Shown piece by piece: positions 1 through 6,250 of a stretch of DNA of 7,471 bases. A program made the translations under genes and the position numbers. Position 1 is the stretch's first letter. Every line of letters begins with the position of its first letter. The DNA comes from JADFOB01 sp964651325. Lineage in GTDB: Bacteria > Planctomycetota > Phycisphaerae > UBA1845. The notes beneath the pieces are model-generated. The model had not been told where the DNA came from. It was given only the letters and a program-made list of their open reading frames with translations, and ran no database searches. Where the stretch lies: positions 1 to 7,471 of the forward strand of contig CAZYXP010000183.1 of the NCBI GenBank assembly GCA_964651325.1. Direction: 5' to 3'.

Positions 1-499
1 ACCCGATGTCGAGCATCCGGTCGACCTCATCGAGCACGGCAAAGCGAATGCCGCGGAGGTCGAGCATGCGCCGCCCGACCATATCCTTGACCCGGCCCGG
101 CGTGCCCACCACGAAATGGGGCTTGCGGCCCAAGGCATGCGCCTGCTTAGCGATTTTCTGTCCGCCGTAGATCGGGACGACGTGAAAACCGGCAAACTCG
201 GCCAATCGCTGGGTTTCCGCCGCGATTTGAACCGCCAATTCCCGCGTCGGGGCGAGGCAAAGCGCCTGAATGCGCCCCGCCGGGTTCATCCGTTGGAGAA
301 TCGGTAGCGAAAACGCGGCAGTCTTGCCCGTGCCGGTTTGGGCCTGGCCGATGATGTCTTTGCCCGCCAGCGCGGGCGGAATCATCTGCGCCTGAATATC
401 CGAAGGAGTTTCGAAACCCATCTTATGCACGGCTTTAAGGAGCCGCACTTCGATTCCTAGCTTGGCGAAGGGTTCAGGTAAGTTTGCGTGTTTCTGCAT
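1..499 (-). CDS. DEAD-box ATP-dependent RNA helicase, N-terminal part (runs off left edge)
   Basis: ATP-dependent RNA-unwinding protein of helicase superfamily 2; members act in ribosome assembly, RNA decay or cold adaptation. Translating back from the ATG at 499 gives 166 residues with no stop before the window edge. Motifs appear in the family order: upstream aromatic F11, Q-motif GFETPSDIQ (28-36), Walker A AQTGTGKT (53-60), motif Ia PTREL (84-88), GG (112-113), motif Ib TPGR (133-136) and motif II DEVD (157-160). This is most of RecA-like domain 1; motif III, domain 2 and any C-terminal extension lie outside, so the subfamily (RhlE, CsdA or DbpA type) cannot be named. Motif II reads DEVD, not DEAD, a conservative change known in some active family members such as human DDX21. 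A good promoter sits just upstream, and a weak AAGG precedes the ATG by 6 nt. The gene is therefore probably transcribed separately from the protease gene 86 bp upstream. Confidence 0.95.
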   Translation of the reverse strand, partial: MQKHANLPEPFAKLGIEVRLLKAVHKMGFETPSDIQAQMIPPALAGKDIIGQAQTGTGKTAAFSLPILQRMNPAGRIQALCLAPTRELAVQIAAETQRLAEFAGFHVVPIYGGQKIAKQAHALGRKPHFVVGTPGRVKDMVGRRMLDLRGIRFAVLDEVDRMLDIG

Positions 500-511
500 C
501 GAAGCCTTTTG

Positions 512-560
512 AGGCGGATTTTCCTGCCGACCAGTTTGGGACTATAGCAGTGTTCCGCCT
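512..560. repeat. 7-bp inverted repeat spanning the helicase promoter
   Basis: AGGCGGA at 512-518 and TCCGCCT at 554-560 are perfect reverse complements, with centres 42 bp apart. One arm lies inside the -35/-10 spacer of the helicase promoter and the other in its predicted 5' leader. A transcript from that promoter would not contain both arms, so a DNA-level role (paired operator half-sites) is easier to imagine than an RNA hairpin, except on read-through from the protease gene. Seven base pairs may be chance. Confidence 0.3.
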
Positions 561-569
561 GCGTGTAAA
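541..569 (-). promoter_or_regulatory. Sigma70-type promoter of the DEAD-box helicase gene
   Basis: On the minus strand the -35 box TTTACA (569-564, 5 of 6 consensus) and the -10 box TATAGT (546-541, 5 of 6) are separated by exactly 17 bp. A TGC directly before the -10 box makes it an extended -10. The predicted start near 534 would give a 5' leader of about 35 nt before the helicase ATG at 499. The promoter lies in the 86-bp gap after the protease stop codon. Sequence match only; no transcription data. Confidence 0.6.
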
Positions 570-585
570 CGACGCAAAAACCGGG

Positions 586-1518
586 CTACGGTGTGCTGGC
601 CGGGGCTGCCACGTAGAAAAGACCGATAAACTGGCAGAAGTCGAACAGGGCATGCCCCACTATGGCAGGGATGATCGAGCGGCGCCAAATGGTGGTCAGG
701 CTGAAAATAAGTGCCAGCGAACCGACTACCACCATCATGACAGGCGTTTGATCGTACATATGGGGGAGCGTGAAGATTGTCGCGCTGAGCGCCACACCCA
801 GCGTCCAGCTCCCGGTCAAGCGGCGGAGCCGGGTCATTAGAAATCCGCGAAACAGGACTTCCTCGTACCAACCGACCAACACCGCCACCAGAAACATCGA
901 TCCGATCCCCATGCGCGGCACGCGTTCGAGCAAGCGTTTCACGTTTTCCCCCGCCTGCGGAGCTAAGTCGGGCCAAACCCAGAAAATCAGCAGCAACCAG
1001 GTCCATGTCATCAGAAAACAGGCGCCGGTTGCCAGTATGCCGACGCCTACATGCCCCCAGAAACGGCCGCGCGAAAGGCCGATCGATCCAAACGACTGGC
1101 GACGAACTGCGAGCATCGCCCAGACGACCAGCAGCGCTGCCACGCCACGCATGATCATGACGGGAAAAAAGATCCGTCGCCCTAGGGCGAGGTCGTCAGT
1201 GACTATCTCAGGTGCTATCGGTTGTCCGAAAACCGTCCAAAAACGCTCCGTGAGCAATCCCGGCAGTATGAACGCGGCCATGATGGCCAACACCAGAAAA
1301 AGAGCGAGGTCTCCCGCGATCGATTGTCTTGAGGATTGCAGCAGTAGCATCGGGCGGGGTGCGGTTGCGATCGCCGGCTCTACGGGGCAATCAATCTTTC
1401 GGGCAGTGGGAATCGGATCGAGCCCCGCCGGGGCGTTGGGCCCAATTGGCGGGGGCTCGTGATCGTCATGGCGCGCCACGGTTTGCGATTCCTCGTTCGC
1501 GCGGCGTCGGACACTCAC
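586..1518 (-). CDS. CPBP-family (CAAX/Abi) intramembrane metalloprotease
   Basis: Predicted polytopic membrane protease of 310 residues. The family cleaves substrates within the membrane, like eukaryotic Rce1; bacterial substrates are mostly unknown, and some members act in bacteriocin immunity or protein processing. All three signature motifs are visible: EExxxR at 219-224, FxxxH at 249-253 and HxxxD at 289-293, so the enzyme looks intact. Hydrophobic segments lie at about 70-90, 115-137, 155-183, 205-217, 236-250, 258-278 and 283-303. The first 60 or so residues are hydrophilic, proline-rich and unlike the core. The GTG at 1518 gives the longest frame and lacks a clear Shine-Dalgarno site; GTG at 1479 (residue 14) or ATG at 1350 (residue 57) would also leave the core whole, so the start is uncertain. 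It lies 28 bp after sucD, with no room for a typical separate promoter, and is probably cotranscribed. Function beyond the family is not predictable. Confidence 0.88.
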   Translation of the reverse strand: MSVRRRANEESQTVARHDDHEPPPIGPNAPAGLDPIPTARKIDCPVEPAIATAPRPMLLLQSSRQSIAGDLALFLVLAIMAAFILPGLLTERFWTVFGQPIAPEIVTDDLALGRRIFFPVMIMRGVAALLVVWAMLAVRRQSFGSIGLSRGRFWGHVGVGILATGACFLMTWTWLLLIFWVWPDLAPQAGENVKRLLERVPRMGIGSMFLVAVLVGWYEEVLFRGFLMTRLRRLTGSWTLGVALSATIFTLPHMYDQTPVMMVVVGSLALIFSLTTIWRRSIIPAIVGHALFDFCQFIGLFYVAAPASTP

Positions 1519-1546
1519 GGTAGGTCGGCCTGTCGATCATGGGTCG

Positions 1547-2440
1547 TTAGCAAGCACAGCACACGCCGGACAGGGCCTCGCCGATGGTGGCCGGAGAATC
1601 GGCGACGATCACGCCGGCGCTATTCAGGGCATCGATTTTCGAGGCGGCCGTGCCCTCGCCACCGCTGATGATCGCGCCGGCATGGCCCATGCGCTTGCCG
1701 GGCGGGGCCGTTTGACCCGCGATGAACGCCACGACGGGTTTCTTGATGTGATCGTGAATGTAAGCGGCCGCAGCTTCTTCATCAGTGCCGCCGATTTCTC
1801 CGATCATGATCATCCCATCCGTATCCGAGTCGTTTTCGAACATTTCGAGCAGCTCGACAAAATTGAGCCCCTTGACCGGGTCGCCGCCGATACCGATGCA
1901 CGTCGATTGGGCAATGCCGCGAGAGGTACACTGCCAGACAGCCTCGTACGTGAGCGTTCCACTTCGAGAAATAATGCCCACGGTTTTGCAGCCGGGCTCC
2001 TTGGGCTTGTGGATATAACCGGGCATGATGCCGACTTTGCACTCGCCCGGCGTGATGATCCCCGGGCAGTTGGGGCCGAGTAGCTTGACGCCCTTGGCAT
2101 CGAGGTAGGCTCGCGCCCGCACCATATCCAGCGTAGGAATGCCTTCTGTGATCAGCACGACCAAGCTGCAACCGGCGTCGCCCGCTTCCATGGCGGCGTC
2201 CGCGGCAAATGGCGCGGGCACAAAAATCAGCGAGACATCGGCGCCGGTCTCGGCCACCGCGTCGTGACAGGTATCGAACACGGGCAGGCCGTGCTCTGAT
2301 TTGGTTCCGCCCTTGCCCGGCGAAACCCCGCCGACCATCTGCGAACCGTATTCCAGGCATTGGGCGGTGTGAAACGCGCCCGCTTTACCTGTGATGCCCT
2401 GGCAGATTACCTTGGAGTTCTTGTTGACCAGAATGCTCAT
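1547..2440 (-). CDS. sucD: Succinyl-CoA ligase (ADP-forming) alpha subunit
   Basis: Alpha subunit of the TCA-cycle enzyme that interconverts succinyl-CoA and succinate with substrate-level phosphorylation, as a cytoplasmic complex with the beta subunit SucC. The 297 residues match the usual length for SucD. Visible landmarks are the N-terminal CoA-binding Rossmann region with QGITGKAG (14-21), PGKGGTK (41-47), LGPNCPG (121-127), GIISRSGTLTYE (155-166), GEIGG (214-218) and the phosphohistidine site GKRMGHAGAI, with His253 as the expected phosphorylated residue. The ATG at 2440 is preceded by AAGGGAG (2457-2451), 10 nt away. The protein ends in an unusual CCAC. sucC normally lies immediately upstream, but here the upstream gene on the same strand is a TPR gene 293 bp away and the downstream gene is a protease; SucC must be encoded elsewhere for a working enzyme. 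Confidence 0.97.
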   Translation of the reverse strand: MSILVNKNSKVICQGITGKAGAFHTAQCLEYGSQMVGGVSPGKGGTKSEHGLPVFDTCHDAVAETGADVSLIFVPAPFAADAAMEAGDAGCSLVVLITEGIPTLDMVRARAYLDAKGVKLLGPNCPGIITPGECKVGIMPGYIHKPKEPGCKTVGIISRSGTLTYEAVWQCTSRGIAQSTCIGIGGDPVKGLNFVELLEMFENDSDTDGMIMIGEIGGTDEEAAAAYIHDHIKKPVVAFIAGQTAPPGKRMGHAGAIISGGEGTAASKIDALNSAGVIVADSPATIGEALSGVCCAC

Positions 2441-2527
2441 TTGGGTGTGACTCCCTTCTCGATGTTATCTCGCGCCCTGTGCTGGTTCGGCCGATTCGGC
2501 CAACGATTCCGCTCGGAAACCGGCAGC

Positions 2528-2556
2528 AGTATCGCAAGGAATCGCAAGAATGTCCA
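2528..2556 (-). promoter_or_regulatory. Candidate sigma70-type promoter of sucD
   Basis: On the minus strand TGGACA (2556-2551, 5 of 6 to TTGACA) is followed after 17 bp by GATACT (2533-2528, 4 of 6 to TATAAT), with TGC just before it as an extended -10 element. Predicted initiation near 2521 would leave about 80 nt of leader before the sucD ATG. The spacer is almost entirely two tandem copies of a 10-bp sequence (2531-2540 and 2541-2550 on the plus strand, 9 of 10 identical). Confidence 0.4.
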
Positions 2557-2601
2557 CGTCGCAAATCCAAGGTGGGGCCCATGGGTAGAATCACACGGAG
2601 G

Positions 2602-2625
2602 GGCTCGCCAACAGAGCCGTTGGCG
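2602..2625. repeat. Overlapping alternative hairpins in the TPR-sucD gap
   Basis: CGCCAAC (2606-2612) and GTTGGCG (2619-2625) form a perfect 7-bp stem with a 6-nt loop. GGCTC (2602-2606) and GAGCC (2614-2618) form a competing 5-bp stem, so the two cannot coexist. On the minus strand it lies about 110 bp past the TPR stop codon and upstream of the sucD promoter. There is no T-run after it, so it is not a standard intrinsic terminator. The rest of the 2441-2733 gap shows no gene and nothing resembling sucC. Confidence 0.3.
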
Positions 2626-2733
2626 CAAGCCTGCGGACCCTCAGGTGGCAGGAGGTCAGCGGTCTCGCGCCGCGTACACTGAAAAGGGACCCCTTGCCGG
2701 CTCTGGCTGGCGATTCGGCGGCACGGTCGTCGT

Positions 2734-4260
2734 CTATTGTGCTTCCAGCTCGTCCAGGCGCTTTCGCGCGGGGGTGAACGCGGGGTTGAGGTTCAGTGCG
2801 TGGCGGTAGGCCTTCTTGGCTTCTTCTATCTTGCCCAACGCGCGATGCGCCTCTCCCAAAACGTAAGCGTAGCCCACGTTGTTCGGATCAGATTCGGCCA
2901 CGCGGCGCAGGTCGTCTTCCGCTTCTTGCGTCCGCCCCGACAGCAACAGTGCCCGGCCACGGATGTTGATCGCCTCGATGTTGGTGTTGTCGAACGCGAG
3001 CGCCTGGTTGGCCGAAGCGATGGCGTCGATGAATTTTGACTGCGCCAAGTGGATGGCCGCGCGCACGATCGCGATTTTCAGAAGGTCCGGCTGAAGCTCG
3101 GCGGCCCGATCCAGCATGGCGTGGGCCTCGTCGAACCGCTTTTGCTTGCGGTAGATCGACGCTAGATTTGCCATCATCAACGTGTCGGCAGGGCGATAAG
3201 CCAGTATGTCTTCGGCGGTCTTGGCAAGTTTCGGGTAATCATTGGACTGGACGAGTTGCTCGAAATACGTCACGAGCGCTTGAATCGATCCGGCGGACTG
3301 TTGCAATTCCTGATCGAGCGGATCACGTATGAAAAACCACTTGCCTTGCGGCAGCTTGGTGGCGATGTCGAAATGGGTTTGGGCCAACGGGCGTTGTCCC
3401 ATCCGCGCGAGCACCGTGGCGAGATAATAATGGGATTGGAAATCATTGGGGCCGCGCTGAACCGCTTGACGCAAAAGGGCGAGGGCTTCATCATTCTTGC
3501 CCCGCGCCAGGGCCACTCGCCCCAGTCCGACGTAGCCCAGCGAATCCTCTGGATTGAGTTGTGCGTACCTGCCAAAACGGGCTTCAGCCTGCGGCAAATC
3601 GCCCGCTTCCAGATAAAGCTGCCCCATCCGGCCGTGGAGAATCGCGTATTCGGGTTGGCGCGGCTCTGCCGCTGAGAAGGTGGCCAAAGCCAGGTCGTTA
3701 CGCCCCAGCAATTGATGGATGCAGGCACGGTAGTAGGGCCAGCGGAACGCCGTGGGATCCGCGCGCTCGGCCAGTTTGAAATATGCCTGCGCGGCCTCAT
3801 GGCAATCTAGACTCTCGTATATCTGGCCTAGTTTTCCAAGATTGTCGGCGGATCGGGCACGCGCGATCTTGCCCAGCGCGGTTTGCAACGCCTCTGCTAT
3901 GCGCGGCTCGATCCGCCCCAGATCCGGTAGCTCGGGCAAATTCACGGCGCGACACCAAGCGATCAGCGCGCCATGGTCAAACCGGGCTGTCCGCGTACCG
4001 GCGTCGTCGGTGGCGACGATCGGTTTGGGCGGCTTGAACGTCGCGTTGGCGGATTGAGGCGCGCGAGTTAAGGGTTGGACGGTCTGCGACGAATTGGTCC
4101 CAAACGGCCAGACCAAATAGCCAAGCCCCGCAACGATGATCAGGGCAAATAGCGCGTTGGGGATCCAGGTTCTTGTCGTCGGTTTGCGTTTCGTCGGGCG
4201 TGGAGCGCGCGCGCCGACCTCCGGTTGATTTCGCCGCTTGCGTTTTTTCTTCGTGCCCAT
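2734..4260 (-). CDS. Membrane-anchored tetratricopeptide repeat protein
   Basis: 508-residue protein of unknown function; TPR arrays are helical scaffolds for protein-protein contact. The start is strongly basic (KKKRKRR at 4-10), followed by one membrane segment at about 34-52, so the positive-inside rule places the rest outside the cytoplasm. Residues 53-95 look like a flexible linker. TPR-like helical pairs are visible at about 137-170, 171-204, 205-237, 239-272, 273-305, 359-392, 393-426, 427-459 and 461-494, with typical pieces such as LGRVALARGKNDEALALL (247-264) and LNPAFTPARKRLDEL near the end. A less regular stretch at 306-358 separates the two groups. The ATG at 4260 starts 39 bp after the stop of the FG-GAP gene, on the same strand and with no promoter-like sequence between, so the two are probably one operon. 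The Shine-Dalgarno site is weak. FG-GAP/ASPIC proteins often have TPR neighbours, which suggests joint work at the cell envelope. Confidence 0.88.
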   Translation of the reverse strand: MGTKKKRKRRNQPEVGARAPRPTKRKPTTRTWIPNALFALIIVAGLGYLVWPFGTNSSQTVQPLTRAPQSANATFKPPKPIVATDDAGTRTARFDHGALIAWCRAVNLPELPDLGRIEPRIAEALQTALGKIARARSADNLGKLGQIYESLDCHEAAQAYFKLAERADPTAFRWPYYRACIHQLLGRNDLALATFSAAEPRQPEYAILHGRMGQLYLEAGDLPQAEARFGRYAQLNPEDSLGYVGLGRVALARGKNDEALALLRQAVQRGPNDFQSHYYLATVLARMGQRPLAQTHFDIATKLPQGKWFFIRDPLDQELQQSAGSIQALVTYFEQLVQSNDYPKLAKTAEDILAYRPADTLMMANLASIYRKQKRFDEAHAMLDRAAELQPDLLKIAIVRAAIHLAQSKFIDAIASANQALAFDNTNIEAINIRGRALLLSGRTQEAEDDLRRVAESDPNNVGYAYVLGEAHRALGKIEEAKKAYRHALNLNPAFTPARKRLDELEAQ

Positions 4261-4299
4261 GATCCGTACTCTGCACCCTCACGGCGTCAGTCGACCCGC

Positions 4300-6093
4300 C
4301 TACTTAGATGTAGCCTGTCGGAGTTGCCATTGTCGATTCACCGCGAGATTCGTCCAGGTTTGGGTCTGGCCGCCCACGAATGTCACGGTGACTCGCTCGA
4401 TGATTTCGGCGGAGCCCAACCCGAAGTGAACCCTCGGGTCGTTGCTCGAAAGGTAGCCGACGTGGGGTCGGACCTCGCGTAGCCAAGTTTTGCTGCCTGC
4501 GACGACTTCGATGCGCGCGTTCAGGGCGTTGCGGTTGCCGCTATCGGGAATCACGTCGAACAACACCCAACTGCGGCCGGTGTGCTGATCGTTGCGCAGC
4601 AGTTTGGCCGGGCCGCGGTTGTTGGTGATCAGCAGATCGACATCGCCGTCGTTGTCGTAGTCGCCGGAAATCACGCTTCGGCTCATTTCAATTTCGCCAA
4701 ACGGAAGCCCGGATGACGGGCTCGCGTCTTGGAACTTGCCCGTCGCGTCGCGCCGGGCGAACTGGTTGGGTTCTGCGTACGCGTGGCCGGGCCGCTGCGG
4801 TTCCAACTGGATGTTCACGGCGCCATTGGCCACGAAGAGCTCCATCGTCCCGTCATGATCCTGGTCGAAAAGGCTGATTCCGAACCCGGTGTAGGGCACG
4901 CCCCAGCCGCCCAATCCCCAGGGAAGACTAACGTCATCGAAGAAACCGCCGCCGTTTCTAAGCGCGAGATGGGTTTGGTCGTGGATGTTGGCCACGAGCA
5001 GATCGAAATCACCATCCCGATCGAGGTCTTCTGATACGACGCCCATGCCTGCGATGGCGATCCCGTCGCGATTGAACGCACAGCCGGCGAAGGCGGCTTC
5101 ATCGATGAACGACCCATCTCTTTGATTGATCCAGAGAAACGCGGGGTTTTGATCGTTGGCCACGTAGAGGTCGAGCCAGCCGTCGTCGTTGAAATCGACC
5201 GCGATCACGCCGAGGCCGTGGCCAAGTGCGCCGGCTATGCCCGCCCGCTCGGAAACATCCTCAAACGTGCCGTCTCCGAGGTTGTGGTAAAGCCGGTGTT
5301 CCGCCGGCGATCTGTAGTCCGTTGGATTGCAGTAGTCTCGTACGCCGGAGGGGGCGTAACATGGCGCGTTGATGGCGGGGGACCAGTTCAAATAGTTGGC
5401 GACGTAGAGATCCAGCCATCCGTCGCGATCGAAATCAAAAAAGGCGGCGCCGGTGCCGAAACCCGGTTCTCCAACGTGCGCCGCTTCCGTGGCGTCGGTG
5501 AAGGAGCCGTCGCCGTTGTTGCGCAGTAGCACATTGGGGCCTAGCCGCGTGATGTACAGGTCGAGATCGCCATCATTGTCGATGTCGGCCGCATAGGCCC
5601 CCATGCCGTACCCCGGTACGTCGGAGCCGCTTTCCGCACTGACGTCCTCGAATTGCCCCGTCCCGTCATTGCGGAAGAGGTGGTTCCGGTGGGCCTCGTT
5701 GGCCGAGCCGATGAATCCACTTTGAACCAGGTAGATGTCGAGGTCGCCGTCATCGTCGTAGTCGAATAACGCTCCGCCCGAGCCCATTTCCTCAGGGATA
5801 TGGAATTCCCCCTCCGCGCCACACTCATGGGTGAACGCGAGGCCTGCTTCGCGACTGACCTCAGCGAAAGCCGGAGCCGCAACGACCCGTGGTTTGGCGC
5901 TGTTTTCCGCGCCCGGGCGCGCTTGGGAATCTTGTGCATTGGGTTTCTTGGATACGTCCGCGCCGGTGGCACGCCAGATGGCGAGCCCTGCTACGACTAC
6001 TGCGACAACAGCTAAGAGCGTCGTTACGGGCGCCTTTGCGCGGGCCACAGAGAATCCGGCGGTCGTGTTGCGTGTAGTGGCTCGCAAGAACAT
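4300..6093 (-). CDS. CRTAC1-like FG-GAP/VCBS repeat protein with C-terminal ASPIC/UnbV domain
   Basis: 597-residue predicted extracytoplasmic protein; the family is common in planctomycetes and acidobacteria but its function is not known. An N-terminal region with Arg and Lys precedes one membrane segment (about 22-41), then a linker to about residue 75. Seven repeats follow, each with a DxDxDG-type calcium-binding loop, starting at D111, D170, D220, D300, D356, D410 and D478; together these predict a seven-bladed beta-propeller. In D300 the loop is DFNDDG and in D410 DQDHDG, slight variants. Residues 508-592 form the ASPIC/UnbV domain, with hallmarks RPHVGYLSSNDPRVHFGLG (542-560). C245 and C255 in the loop after the third repeat could form a disulfide, consistent with export. 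The ATG at 6093 lacks a Shine-Dalgarno site and directly abuts a tandem 17-bp repeat; GTG at 6045 (residue 17) is an alternative start that keeps the membrane segment. The TPR gene follows 39 bp downstream. Binding of calcium and a scaffold or adhesion role are inferences. Confidence 0.93.
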   Translation of the reverse strand: MFLRATTRNTTAGFSVARAKAPVTTLLAVVAVVVAGLAIWRATGADVSKKPNAQDSQARPGAENSAKPRVVAAPAFAEVSREAGLAFTHECGAEGEFHIPEEMGSGGALFDYDDDGDLDIYLVQSGFIGSANEAHRNHLFRNDGTGQFEDVSAESGSDVPGYGMGAYAADIDNDGDLDLYITRLGPNVLLRNNGDGSFTDATEAAHVGEPGFGTGAAFFDFDRDGWLDLYVANYLNWSPAINAPCYAPSGVRDYCNPTDYRSPAEHRLYHNLGDGTFEDVSERAGIAGALGHGLGVIAVDFNDDGWLDLYVANDQNPAFLWINQRDGSFIDEAAFAGCAFNRDGIAIAGMGVVSEDLDRDGDFDLLVANIHDQTHLALRNGGGFFDDVSLPWGLGGWGVPYTGFGISLFDQDHDGTMELFVANGAVNIQLEPQRPGHAYAEPNQFARRDATGKFQDASPSSGLPFGEIEMSRSVISGDYDNDGDVDLLITNNRGPAKLLRNDQHTGRSWVLFDVIPDSGNRNALNARIEVVAGSKTWLREVRPHVGYLSSNDPRVHFGLGSAEIIERVTVTFVGGQTQTWTNLAVNRQWQLRQATSK

Positions 6094-6129
6094 GGTTAGG
6101 CCGCGAGGGCGAGGTTAGGCCGCGAGGGC
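6094..6129. repeat. 17-bp tandem direct repeat abutting a start codon
   Basis: GGTTAGGCCGCGAGGGC occurs at 6094-6110 and again at 6113-6129, identical in all 17 positions and separated by GA (19-bp period). On the minus strand the second copy ends at the base just before the ATG of the FG-GAP gene, in the place where a Shine-Dalgarno site would be. It does not continue to a third copy. It may be a recent replication-slippage duplication or a paired regulatory site. Confidence 0.9.
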
Positions 6130-6131
6130 AT
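6096..6131 (-). other. Possible leader mini-ORF (11 codons) before the FG-GAP gene
   Basis: An ATG at 6131 opens MPSRPNLALAA and ends with TAA at 6098-6096, two bases before the ATG at 6093. An in-frame ATG further up would make it 23 codons. Terminating ribosomes could restart at the FG-GAP ATG, which would explain the missing Shine-Dalgarno site. It lies within the 17-bp repeats and has no ribosome-binding site of its own that I can see, so it may be accidental. Otherwise the 157-bp gap 6094-6250 shows no gene, clear promoter or terminator. Confidence 0.2.
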
Positions 6132-6250
6132 GATGTCGTCCAATCTCAACTCGTGCCGCCACACCATCCAACATCGACGCCTTTGGCCCCAGCGGCGAGA
6201 ACAGGCAACGATACGCCTCGCGGGCCGTAATGGCACACCGTTGACCGCCC

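Noticed and set aside
770..1462. 230-residue plus-strand frame opposite the protease gene
   Set aside because: It is antisense to a gene with all CPBP motifs, and its Arg/Ser/Thr/Pro-rich sequence has no recognisable domain.
1682..2083. 133-residue plus-strand frame opposite sucD
   Set aside because: sucD is certain on the other strand and this frame shows no domain or start signal.
2684..2695. AAGGG/CCCTT hairpin with a T-run as a terminator for the TPR gene
   Set aside because: The stem is 5 bp with a 2-nt loop and the T-run on the minus strand is four bases, too weak for an intrinsic terminator.
2441..2733. Remnant of sucC or another gene upstream of sucD
   Set aside because: Frames here are short and share nothing recognisable with the SucC ATP-grasp fold.
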